A stretch of 16,416 nucleotides of DNA, taken from contig DAOWME010000040.1 in NCBI GenBank assembly GCA_030643245.1, positions 1-16,416 on the forward strand, written 5' to 3'. Source of the stretch: Deltaproteobacteria bacterium (GTDB lineage: Bacteria; Desulfobacterota; UBA8473). The notes under the pieces are model-generated. The model searched no databases, was not told where the DNA came from, and saw only the letters and a list, made by a program, of their open reading frames with translations. Shown piece by piece: positions 8,309 through 14,556 of the stretch. Every line of letters begins with the position of its first letter. The first letter of the stretch is position 1. A program made the position numbers and the translations under genes.

Positions 8309-8362
8309 GCCGAATTTTCTATGTCAGCAGCTAGACATAACCCAATCTGCCTAATATTCGGC
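8309..8362. other. Nested inverted repeat upstream of the acyl-CoA synthetase gene
   Basis: In the 172-bp gap between PrpD-2 and the synthetase, GCCGAAT (8309-8315) pairs perfectly with ATTCGGC (8356-8362). Inside it TATGTC (8320-8325) pairs with GACATA (8334-8339) around an 8-nt loop. No T-run follows on either strand. It could fold in the intercistronic mRNA or be a processing or protein-binding site; function unknown. Confidence 0.35.
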
Positions 8363-8404
8363 CCATCCTCTGATAAAGATCTATAACATACCTACGTCAT
8401 GTTT

Positions 8405-9766
8405 TCAAGCCACCAGTTCCATCAACGCCTTAATATCTACCAGGTCTTCCAAGTTGTCCATGAGTTCTACAACACGTGCCGATTTTTCCGCAGACAGGAC
8501 GGGCCGAGCGCAATCCTTAAATTTGTCTGCCACTTCCTCCCGGCTCAAAGGGACAGCAGGGTTACCCTTGGCTATATCGACCCGACGGGAGAATTCCTTC
8601 CCATCCTTGAGCTTCACCACCACATTCACCGGAACAGAGGCAGCAGCCCCATCTACCTTCAATTCGGGTGATGTGGTCATGGTCACCTTCTTCACAAGTT
8701 CCACCACCTTAGGATCCTTCGCTTTTTCGTCGGTGAACTGTTCAAGCCCAGCTCTCCTCTCCAGAATGGCTACGGCAGTGCAAAACTCCATACTGAATTT
8801 TCCCTCCAGACCGCTTTGGGGTCTGGAATGAATCAAGACTTTCGGGAGTAACTCATTGGCATCGACATTAATCGCCTCAACATCTTCGGGTTTGATGTCA
8901 TGCTCTTTGACCAGATACAGCATGGCATCCAAAGCCGTATGAGTGCCGCCGCAGGAAGGGTATGGCTTTATACTGATGCCTGGTTTCAAAATCGCAAAGG
9001 GGTTCCCGAGATTTCCTGTTATGGCTTCCGGCTCATATTCCCCCTTCCCACAAAATAGATTGCAGAATCCGTATTCCGCTTCCATTATATTCTTGTCAGC
9101 GGTGAAGCCTTTTTCTGCCAGTGCCGCTGCAATTAGACCATTGCGGGCGGAGAGACCGGCATGGAAAGGTTTGGTCATGGTCCCGAAATTTTGTCTCAGA
9201 CCCCCGGCTTCAGACGCGGCGATACCCAACGCCATCCTCGTTTTCTCCACGTCCAATCCCAGCATTGCACAACAGGCAGCCGCTGCACCCATCGTGCCTA
9301 AGGTACATGTTGCATGCCAGCCTAACTCATAGTGTCTCAGATTGAGTCCGGATCCAAGCTTCGATTCCACCTCAAAACCGATAACATACGCCTCTATGGC
9401 CTTCTTCCCTGAAATTCCCCGGTCTTCACCTAAGGCAAGAATGGCAGGCAAAAGAGATACGCTCGGATGACCACACAATTCCAGGCTGTAATCGTCGTAA
9501 TCTAGGGCATGGGCCATCGTTCCATTGGCAAGAGATGCGTCAGCGGGAGAAGTCTTCAATCCCGCCCCTATCACCGTTGCTCTGGGGGATGCGCCTGACT
9601 CTCCTACAAAGTCGGTTATTATCTTCCCCATTGGGTGATCATAACCCGCCAATGTTGCCCCCAGACAATCGAGAGAAACCCTTTTGACAACCTCGATCCC
9701 TTCAGGAGGGATACTGTCGAAACCTGTTTCCACTATGAAACCGGCGAGTTTTTCCGTAGTAGCCAT
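8405..9766 (-). CDS. MmgE/PrpD family protein (PrpD-2)
   Basis: This is the second MmgE/PrpD protein of the locus, 453 aa from the chosen start. Family marks are SLDCLGATLAG near 31-41, HALDYDD at 86-92, GHPS at 99-102, GWHATCTLG at 149-157, KPFHAG at 199-204 and KPYPSCGGTH at 267-276. The last motif has Gly-Gly where many relatives have Arg-x after SC, and it differs from SCHATH in PrpD-1, so the paralogues probably act on different substrates. The ATG at 9766 is chosen because AAAGGAG lies 6-7 bases upstream and the protein then begins like PrpD-1. The reading frame stays open 34 codons further to 9868, but that stretch runs into the repeat element at 9819-9962 and has no homologous look. 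The element replaces the normal upstream region and may affect expression. Biochemical role unknown. Confidence 0.92.
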   Translation of the reverse strand: MATTEKLAGFIVETGFDSIPPEGIEVVKRVSLDCLGATLAGYDHPMGKIITDFVGESGASPRATVIGAGLKTSPADASLANGTMAHALDYDDYSLELCGHPSVSLLPAILALGEDRGISGKKAIEAYVIGFEVESKLGSGLNLRHYELGWHATCTLGTMGAAAACCAMLGLDVEKTRMALGIAASEAGGLRQNFGTMTKPFHAGLSARNGLIAAALAEKGFTADKNIMEAEYGFCNLFCGKGEYEPEAITGNLGNPFAILKPGISIKPYPSCGGTHTALDAMLYLVKEHDIKPEDVEAINVDANELLPKVLIHSRPQSGLEGKFSMEFCTAVAILERRAGLEQFTDEKAKDPKVVELVKKVTMTTSPELKVDGAAASVPVNVVVKLKDGKEFSRRVDIAKGNPAVPLSREEVADKFKDCARPVLSAEKSARVVELMDNLEDLVDIKALMELVA

Positions 9767-9818
9767 CTTTATCTCCTTTACTAAGGTTAGTAGCCCCTGA
9801 CCGGGGTGGCGCCTAATG

Positions 9819-9962
9819 AGTGTCCATCCATAAATGGTCTTTTTGCACAATATCTGCGTTATGCTCAAAAAATAATCCTCGGAATATTACAACATATGCC
9901 TGCGGTTATTTTTTTCGCATGCCTTGATCTTGAACAAAAAACCTCATTTCTGGGTGGACACT
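9819..9962. mobile_element. MITE-like element with 11-bp terminal inverted repeats and 4-bp target duplication
   Basis: AGTGTCCATCC at 9819-9829 and GGGTGGACACT at 9952-9962 are inverted repeats (10 of 11 match) bounding 144 bp. The direct repeat AATG flanks both sides (9815-9818 and 9963-9966), as expected for a target-site duplication. The longer string CTAATGAGTG is found at both ends (9813-9822 and 9961-9970). The element has no transposase gene. It lies in the 244-bp gap between the B12 subunit of mutase 2 and PrpD-2, and shares a core (AATCCTCGGAATA, 12 nt, CCTGCGGTT) with the repeat at the right edge of the window. Internal T- and A-rich runs could contribute a promoter for PrpD-2, but none is convincing by eye. 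Confidence 0.6.
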
Positions 9963-10010
9963 AATGAGTGCTCATTTTCTCAGGAGTTCATTTATTAGAT
10001 AGTAACCAAA

Positions 10011-10421
10011 CTACCGAGCGTGCACATTGCTTTCAATAAAACCCACTATGACATCAAAGGGCGTAGATGTGGGGAAAACACCATGCACACCTATTCTCTT
10101 TAATTCCTCTTCATCCTCTTTTGTCGGTATCACCCCTCCAACCGTAATTAACCTATCTTCAACGCCCTTTTCCTTAAGTTTCATAATAATTTTTTTTGAG
10201 ATAGGGATATGAACACCGTTAAGTATGCTGAGCCCGATAACGTCCACATCCTCTTGAATAGCCGTGGCCACAACTTGATCAACGCTTTGATGTAAGCCGG
10301 TATAAATCACTTCCATCCCTGCATCTCTCAGGGCTCTCACTACAACCTTTGCCCCCCTATCATGGCCGTCGAGGCCCGGCTTTGCAACAAGCACCCTTAT
10401 TGGGATCTCTCTTTTACCCAT
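10011..10421 (-). CDS. Cobalamin-binding subunit of acyl-CoA mutase 2
   Basis: This 136-aa protein is a second stand-alone B12-binding domain, the partner of the mutase large subunit encoded upstream at 10557-12215. The cobalt-ligand motif is Asp18-Gly-His20-Asp-Arg-Gly23 in KPGLDGHDRGAKV. The GLSILNGVH and ITVGGVIP segments match the nucleotide-tail pocket. It is similar throughout to the small subunit of mutase 1, most strongly in the first 60 residues (MEVIYTG, ATAIQEDVDV), so the two arose by duplication or exchange. GGAGGAG precedes the ATG at 10421. The 135-bp gap to the large subunit holds a strong hairpin, which may set the ratio of the two subunits. Whether each small subunit serves only its own large subunit cannot be told from sequence. 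Confidence 0.94.
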   Translation of the reverse strand: MGKREIPIRVLVAKPGLDGHDRGAKVVVRALRDAGMEVIYTGLHQSVDQVVATAIQEDVDVIGLSILNGVHIPISKKIIMKLKEKGVEDRLITVGGVIPTKEDEEELKRIGVHGVFPTSTPFDVIVGFIESNVHAR

Positions 10422-10473
10422 GAAAACTCCTCCTCCAAATTAGCACCTTCTCAAAAAGCTATGATATGAATTG

Positions 10474-10514
10474 CGCAGCAGGGCACTTTCTTTTAGAAAA
10501 AGTGCCCTGCTGCG
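10474..10514 (-). other. Strong 16-bp intercistronic hairpin between the two subunit genes of mutase 2
   Basis: GCAGCAGGGCACTTT (10475-10489) is perfectly complementary to the sequence at 10499-10513, and the flanking C10474/G10514 adds a sixteenth pair. The loop is about 9 nt. In the direction of transcription it lies after the large-subunit stop and before the B12-subunit start. It lacks an immediate T-tract, so read-through is expected; mRNA stabilisation, processing or partial attenuation are more likely than full termination. Confidence 0.6.
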
Positions 10515-10556
10515 TTTAGATAGTGTCTATCAAGAGGTGCACTTTTCCGCAATCTG

Positions 10557-12215
10557 TCAAACTACTGAAGGCTCTCTAAACTTGCCGAAAACATCTTTCA
10601 TAAGAGCAGTGATCTCTCCAAGTGTACCGTACGCTCTGACCACATCCATAACATAGGGGATAGTATTTTCAGTCCCCTTGAGGGCCGACCGCAGCCTATC
10701 CAGGGAGGCTTTCACCTTCTTATCATCCCTCTCCTCTTTCACGGCCTTGAGCTTGGCGAGTTGATTCGTAAAGGTCTCAGGGGACAACTGGTGTAACTCG
10801 AAGTCTCTCTCCTCTTCCTCAACCCTGAACATGTTGACGCCAACCTTTGCCTTCTCCCCTGATATGAGCTTCTTTTCTTCTTCATAGGCACCTTTGAGGA
10901 TTTCTCCCTGAACATAGCCGCTCTCTATGAGCTTTACCATCCCGCCCCTCTTTTCCACATCGGCCATCATCTTCTTCATCTCTTCCTCTATGCGGTTGGT
11001 AAGAGCCTCAATGTAATAAGAACCTCCCAGGGGATCCACCACCTTTGTTACGCCGCTCTCATGGGCAATTATCTGCTGGGTTCTGAGCGCAAGTCGTTCC
11101 GATTCTTCCGTGGGGATGGCATATGCCTCGTCATACGGACAGGTCATTACAGCCTGTGCTCCGCCAAGTATAACGCCGAGGGTACCGATGGACGCCCGGA
11201 CAATATTTGTCTCAGGCTGTTCTTTGGTGAGATCTATCCCGCCTCCCCCTACTGCAAAGACCCGCAACATCATGGACCTTGGGTCCTTGGCGCCAAACCG
11301 TTCTTTCATGATCTTCGCCCATAAACGCCTGACCGCTCGCATCTTTGCAATTTCCTCAAAGAACTCCTCACGACTGGCAAGGAGGAAACTCAACCTGGGG
11401 GCGAAGCTGTCCACATCGAGCCCCCTTTCCACTGCACGTTCCACATAAGTGATGGCATTCGACAGGGAGTATGCCCCTTCCTGAACAGGATTTGCCCCTG
11501 CGCCTCTCAAATGGCCCCCGCAGATACTTATGGGGTTAAACCTCGGAAGGTTCTTTGTGCAAAACTCGATAATATCCGTTGTCAACCTTAAGGACGGCTC
11601 CGGAGGATAAAGCCAAGTTCCCCGCGCCATATACTCCTTCAATATATCATTCTGAAGGGTTCCCCCCACCTTTTCCAGGGGAACACCCTGCTTCTCCGCA
11701 ACCACCACATACATCGCCAGTATAATGGGTGCACAGCCATTGATGGTAAACGAGGTGGTTATCTTGTCCAGTGGCATCCCGGCGAAGATCGTTTCCATAT
11801 CCTTGACAGTGTCCACCGCAACACCAACCCTGCCAACCTCTTCTTCAACCATGGGATCATCCGAATCATAACCCATCTGTGTTGCCAGATCGAAAGCCAC
11901 ACTCAAACCCGTGTTCCCTACTTTTAACAGATAGTTGAACCTCTCGTTCGTCTCTTCCGCAGTTCCGAATCCGGCGTACTGCCTCATTGTCCAGAGGTTA
12001 CGCCTGTACATTGGGCCATATACACCCCTGGTATAAGGATACTCTCCGGGGAACCCCAAGTCCCTCTTATAATCGAAATCATTTAGATCCGCGGGGGTGT
12101 AAACCACATCCAGATCAAAACCCGACACGGACTTCGCTTCCTTGACAGGCTTTTTACCCAGGCAATCCTTAACCCACCTCTCCTTATCCTTTCGAATATC
12201 TTCCGTTTTATCCAT
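10557..12215 (-). CDS. B12-dependent acyl-CoA mutase, large (catalytic) subunit (mutase 2)
   Basis: This is a 552-aa catalytic subunit of a methylmalonyl-CoA mutase-family enzyme, closer to the canonical type than mutase 1. It has FPGEYPYTRGVYGPMYRR near 55-72, WTMRQYAGFGTAEETNER near 75-92, DLATQMGYDSDDP near 109-121, LKEYMARGTWLYPPEPS near 192-208 and DPLGGSYYIEALT in the C-terminal part. Tyr80 and Arg198 match the MutB carboxylate-binding Tyr89 and Arg207, arguing for a dicarboxylic acyl-CoA and against isobutyryl- or 2-hydroxyisobutyryl-CoA. Unusually, the motif usually written SGYHIREAG reads CGGHLRGAG: catalytic His235 is kept but the neighbouring Tyr is Gly234. That should enlarge the pocket near the cofactor. 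The ATG at 12215 is chosen for the GGAGG upstream; a start at 12239 is possible. It follows meaB by 57 bases. Mutase family is certain; substrate is open. Confidence 0.94.
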   Translation of the reverse strand: MDKTEDIRKDKERWVKDCLGKKPVKEAKSVSGFDLDVVYTPADLNDFDYKRDLGFPGEYPYTRGVYGPMYRRNLWTMRQYAGFGTAEETNERFNYLLKVGNTGLSVAFDLATQMGYDSDDPMVEEEVGRVGVAVDTVKDMETIFAGMPLDKITTSFTINGCAPIILAMYVVVAEKQGVPLEKVGGTLQNDILKEYMARGTWLYPPEPSLRLTTDIIEFCTKNLPRFNPISICGGHLRGAGANPVQEGAYSLSNAITYVERAVERGLDVDSFAPRLSFLLASREEFFEEIAKMRAVRRLWAKIMKERFGAKDPRSMMLRVFAVGGGGIDLTKEQPETNIVRASIGTLGVILGGAQAVMTCPYDEAYAIPTEESERLALRTQQIIAHESGVTKVVDPLGGSYYIEALTNRIEEEMKKMMADVEKRGGMVKLIESGYVQGEILKGAYEEEKKLISGEKAKVGVNMFRVEEEERDFELHQLSPETFTNQLAKLKAVKEERDDKKVKASLDRLRSALKGTENTIPYVMDVVRAYGTLGEITALMKDVFGKFREPSVV

Positions 12216-12272
12216 TAGTCTGACCTCCTTCTCTCGCAATAGTCTCGTGGGAATCTAATAACAAGGAGTTCA

Positions 12273-13229
12273 TTACTGGAAGCAATCCAGCAAAAGCACT
12301 CTATCAGAAAAGATCTCATTGGAAGCAGAATACGGGTCAATTTCGCCGTCTGCTATCTTCTTGACCAACGAAGAGAACCTCTCTTCCTTCTTCATCCTGG
12401 CTATGATTTGTTCTTTTATCCTTCTCTGGACAATCTCAATAAGCTCGCCCTCTCTCTGCTTCCTACGTCTGGCTGACAACTGATCCGTCTCTGATAAGAC
12501 CTCTCTATGATGCTCTATCTCAGCGTACAACTCTTCTATCCCGAAAGAATTACTAGCCTCGGTCTCTATCACGGGAATCTCCCAGTACGTCGGTATCTGT
12601 CTGCCGCTCAACATTGCCCTGAGCTCAGCGGCCATCTGGGTTGCACCTTCCCTGTCGGCCTTGTTTACCGCAAAGATGTCGGCGATCTCCATCAGGCCTG
12701 CTTTCATCGTCTGAATAGTGTCCCCGGCTTCCGGAACCATTACCACCAAAATCGTATCCACCGCCCCAATAATCTCCAACTCAGTCTGACCCACCCCAAC
12801 CGTCTCTACTATAATTACATCCTTACCGAAGGCATCTAATGCCTTAACAATACACTTTGCCGAGGCGCTAAGCCCTCCATAACTGCCACGCGTCGCTAAA
12901 CTTCGAATAAATACATCGTCATCAAGATAGTGCTTCTGCATCCTTATCCGATCGCCAAGCAATGCCCCTCCAGTAAATGGACTTGTGGGATCCACTGCGA
13001 CTATCCCGACCGTCAACCCCCTCTGTCTCATCACTGAAGTCAATTCATCCACTAATGTGCTCTTGCCAGCGCCCGGAGGGCCGGTTACCCCCAGGCAATA
13101 GGCATTTCCTGTATGGGGATAAACGGTCCTCATAATCTCAGGAAGATCATCTGACCGGTTCTCCAACTTGGTTATGAGCCTTGCCAGAGCAAGTTGATTC
13201 CCAGAAAGCATCTTCTCGACTAACTCCAT
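12273..13229 (-). CDS. meaB: MeaB/ArgK-type GTPase chaperone of B12-dependent mutase
   Basis: This 318-aa G3E-family P-loop GTPase guards B12-dependent acyl-CoA mutases: it gates delivery of adenosylcobalamin and ejects damaged cofactor. Walker A GPPGAGKST is at 50-58, the metal/switch region VDPTSPFTGGALLGDRIRM at 79-97, switch II ETVGVGQTE at 142-150 and the base-specificity motif NKAD at 189-192. Length is typical for MeaB (about 320 aa). AGGAGG precedes the ATG at 13229. It sits between the regulator and the large subunit of mutase 2, as expected for a dedicated chaperone. It is the only chaperone gene in the window, so it may serve both mutases. Older annotations call this family LAO/AO transport ATPase ArgK, a misnomer. 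Confidence 0.96.
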   Translation of the reverse strand: MELVEKMLSGNQLALARLITKLENRSDDLPEIMRTVYPHTGNAYCLGVTGPPGAGKSTLVDELTSVMRQRGLTVGIVAVDPTSPFTGGALLGDRIRMQKHYLDDDVFIRSLATRGSYGGLSASAKCIVKALDAFGKDVIIVETVGVGQTELEIIGAVDTILVVMVPEAGDTIQTMKAGLMEIADIFAVNKADREGATQMAAELRAMLSGRQIPTYWEIPVIETEASNSFGIEELYAEIEHHREVLSETDQLSARRRKQREGELIEIVQRRIKEQIIARMKKEERFSSLVKKIADGEIDPYSASNEIFSDRVLLLDCFQ

Positions 13230-13314
13230 GAAATCCTCCTAAATAACGACCACCAACGTTAAAGCCTGTCGGGAGCGAGCTTGACAGACTGAGTCTATCT
13301 CCGCCCAGGAAACT

Positions 13315-14028
13315 TCAGGCTAAAGCAATCTTCTCCAGATATTCTTTAAGTATCTCACCATTTGTTGAAATATGGTTTTCCACAAGAGACCTCACTAGAT
13401 TGGCGTCCTTCTTTATGAAGGCCTCGATTATCCTTTCATGGGCTTCCATGTAAACCTTCAGAGGATTGGGGCGGATCGCAAGTAGAACCCAGTTATAGGG
13501 GATCCTGTCCACCTTCTCCTTGATCAACTCTACCAGCATCTGCATATTGCATTTGTTCACAAATACCCCGTGAAATTTATTATTCAACACGAGCCACCCT
13601 TCGTAATCATTCTGCCGGACGGCCTCTTCCATTCTAGATTTATAGTCTTTCAGCTTGTCAATATCACCATCCCCAATATATTCCACGGCCCGTCTTGCTG
13701 CCGCTCCCTGCAACACCCCGGCCATGAAATAGATCTCCTCAACATCAACGGACGAGAGCTTCGTAACGGTCGCACCCTTATTGGGGGTTATCTCAACCAG
13801 TTTTTCAAAGGACAATTTCCTGATGGCATCCCGAAGCGGGGTACGACTAACATCCAACTCTTCGGCTAGAGATGTTTCGATCAGTCGCTCCCCCGGCATT
13901 AGGTATCCAAACTGTATGGCCTTCTTCAAGGTGTTGTAAATCGTTCTTTCTAAAGGCTTCCCACCGGTTGGCTCCAGCTTGAGCCCTCTGGGGCCATTTA
14001 CAAGGTTATCTCTTTTTGTAGCCTCCAC
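13315..14028 (-). CDS. GntR-family transcriptional regulator (FadR/FCD subfamily)
   Basis: This is a regulator of about 237 aa with an N-terminal winged helix-turn-helix (residues about 26-92; GERLIETSLAEELDVSRTPLRDAIRKL is the GntR recognition region, followed by the wing PNKGATVT) and a helical FCD ligand domain. Likely metal-ligand histidines are seen in NNKFHGVF, EAHERII and ENHIS. FCD regulators bind organic acids or acyl-CoAs, which suits control of the downstream catabolic genes. GTG at 14028 is chosen because GAGGAG lies 7 bases upstream; the longer frame starting with ATG at 14064 has no clear ribosome site. The gene is first in the mutase locus. A perfect 16-bp TTGTATACAA-type palindrome lies about 300 bases upstream, so autoregulation is likely (inference). 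A MITE-like element sits between that palindrome and the gene. Confidence 0.93.
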   Translation of the reverse strand: MEATKRDNLVNGPRGLKLEPTGGKPLERTIYNTLKKAIQFGYLMPGERLIETSLAEELDVSRTPLRDAIRKLSFEKLVEITPNKGATVTKLSSVDVEEIYFMAGVLQGAAARRAVEYIGDGDIDKLKDYKSRMEEAVRQNDYEGWLVLNNKFHGVFVNKCNMQMLVELIKEKVDRIPYNWVLLAIRPNPLKVYMEAHERIIEAFIKKDANLVRSLVENHISTNGEILKEYLEKIALA

Positions 14029-14129
14029 CTGTTTTCTCCTCAGGCTGTGTAAATAAAAAAGCATACAATCATTAATAGATTCTAAGGAAAACGAAAGTGC
14101 CCAGCTTTGTGTATCATAACAATACTTTT

Positions 14130-14229
14130 CGACCTGTGCAGTTACTCAACCCCAGTGTATTGAAGTGTCTCTGATGAATAGGTGAAAAGCATTGCGTTAA
14201 GCGGTAAATCTGACCAACTGAACAGGTCG
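14130..14229. mobile_element. 100-bp MITE-like element with 14-bp inverted ends and 8-bp target duplication
   Basis: CGACCTGTGCAGTT (14130-14143) and AACTGAACAGGTCG (14216-14229) are inverted copies with 13 of 14 positions matching. The octamer ATACTTTT is directly repeated at both borders (14122-14129 and 14230-14237). This is the full signature of transposition by a DDE transposase making 8-bp duplications. There is no coding capacity. The first 70 bp match the repeat at 16207-16276 without gaps (55 of 70 identical), so it looks like an internally deleted derivative of that larger element. It lies in the untranslated leader between the candidate promoter and the gntR gene. Confidence 0.75.
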
Positions 14230-14286
14230 ATACTTTTTGAAGGTATGATTATGAATATATTAGAAACACCTATACTACAACCTTTT

Positions 14287-14314
14287 ATCATAAGGTTTTG
14301 TTAATTGCAAACAA
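14287..14314 (-). promoter_or_regulatory. Candidate sigma-70-type promoter reading toward gntR
   Basis: On the minus strand TTGTTT (complement of 14309-14314) and TATGAT (complement of 14287-14292) are separated by 16 bp in a very AT-rich stretch. The perfect palindrome at 14326-14341 lies 11 bp upstream of the -35 box. No competing promoter is evident closer to gntR. The call rests on consensus similarity only. Confidence 0.4.
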
Positions 14315-14325
14315 TAATTTTATTG

Positions 14326-14341
14326 ATATTGTATACAATAT
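14326..14341. promoter_or_regulatory. Perfect 16-bp palindrome, candidate GntR/FCD operator
   Basis: ATATTGTATACAATAT is a perfect 16-bp palindrome. The TTGTATACAA core matches the type of site reported for FCD-subfamily GntR regulators, and such a regulator is encoded about 300 bases away. It is next to the candidate minus-strand promoter and overlaps possible -10 sequences reading the other way (TTGCAA at 14305-14310, then TATTGT at 14327-14332). No second copy was found by eye in front of the other operon genes. Confidence 0.5.
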
Positions 14342-14556
14342 AAGGGACGGGGACGAAGGATGAGATGTACATGTTCTCGAATAACTGGGAATGATGCTGC
14401 GCAGGGCAACAAGGCCTTTCTTATCAAACCGGTGGGTTATTGTACGTGGTGCATTAGAAAGGTAGTGATGTGATGGAAAAATGGAAAGGCATCTCACCAT
14501 GCGAGGTTCATCCTAGTCTGGAATCACCAGAATTTCCAGGGCCCAAAACGCTGGGA
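14342..14556. other. Non-coding stretch between the M17-like gene and the regulatory palindrome
   Basis: I see no convincing gene here. A 37-codon plus-strand frame from ATG at 14360 to TGA at 14471-14473 contains CTC and CTWC cysteine pairs, but it has no well-spaced ribosome site. A 70-codon minus-strand frame (14288-14500) crosses the palindrome and has no family look. The stretch probably holds the 3' end of the M17-like transcript. No clear terminator with a T-run was found. Confidence 0.4.

Noticed and set aside
9767..9868. N-terminal extension of PrpD-2 by 34 codons
   Set aside because: The extension is encoded partly by the MITE-like element, and a good Shine-Dalgarno sequence sits before the ATG at 9766, where the protein begins like its paralogue.
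10474..10514. Rho-independent terminator after the mutase 2 large subunit
   Set aside because: The stem is strong, but no T-run follows on the transcribed strand, and a partner subunit gene follows at once, so it was listed as an intercistronic hairpin instead.
14107..14122. Second GntR operator TTGTGTATCATAACAA close to gntR
   Set aside because: Only the outer four bases on each side are symmetric; the centre does not match the palindrome at 14326-14341.
14360..14473. Plus-strand 37-codon frame with cysteine pairs (CTC and CTWC) downstream of possible plus-strand promoter elements
   Set aside because: GAAGG touches the ATG directly, leaving no spacer, and the residue pattern matches no small-protein family I know. 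Kept only as a note in the non-coding entry.
14288..14500. Minus-strand 70-codon frame across the regulatory gap
   Set aside because: It runs through the palindrome and candidate promoter, has no ribosome site and a composition unlike the neighbouring genes.
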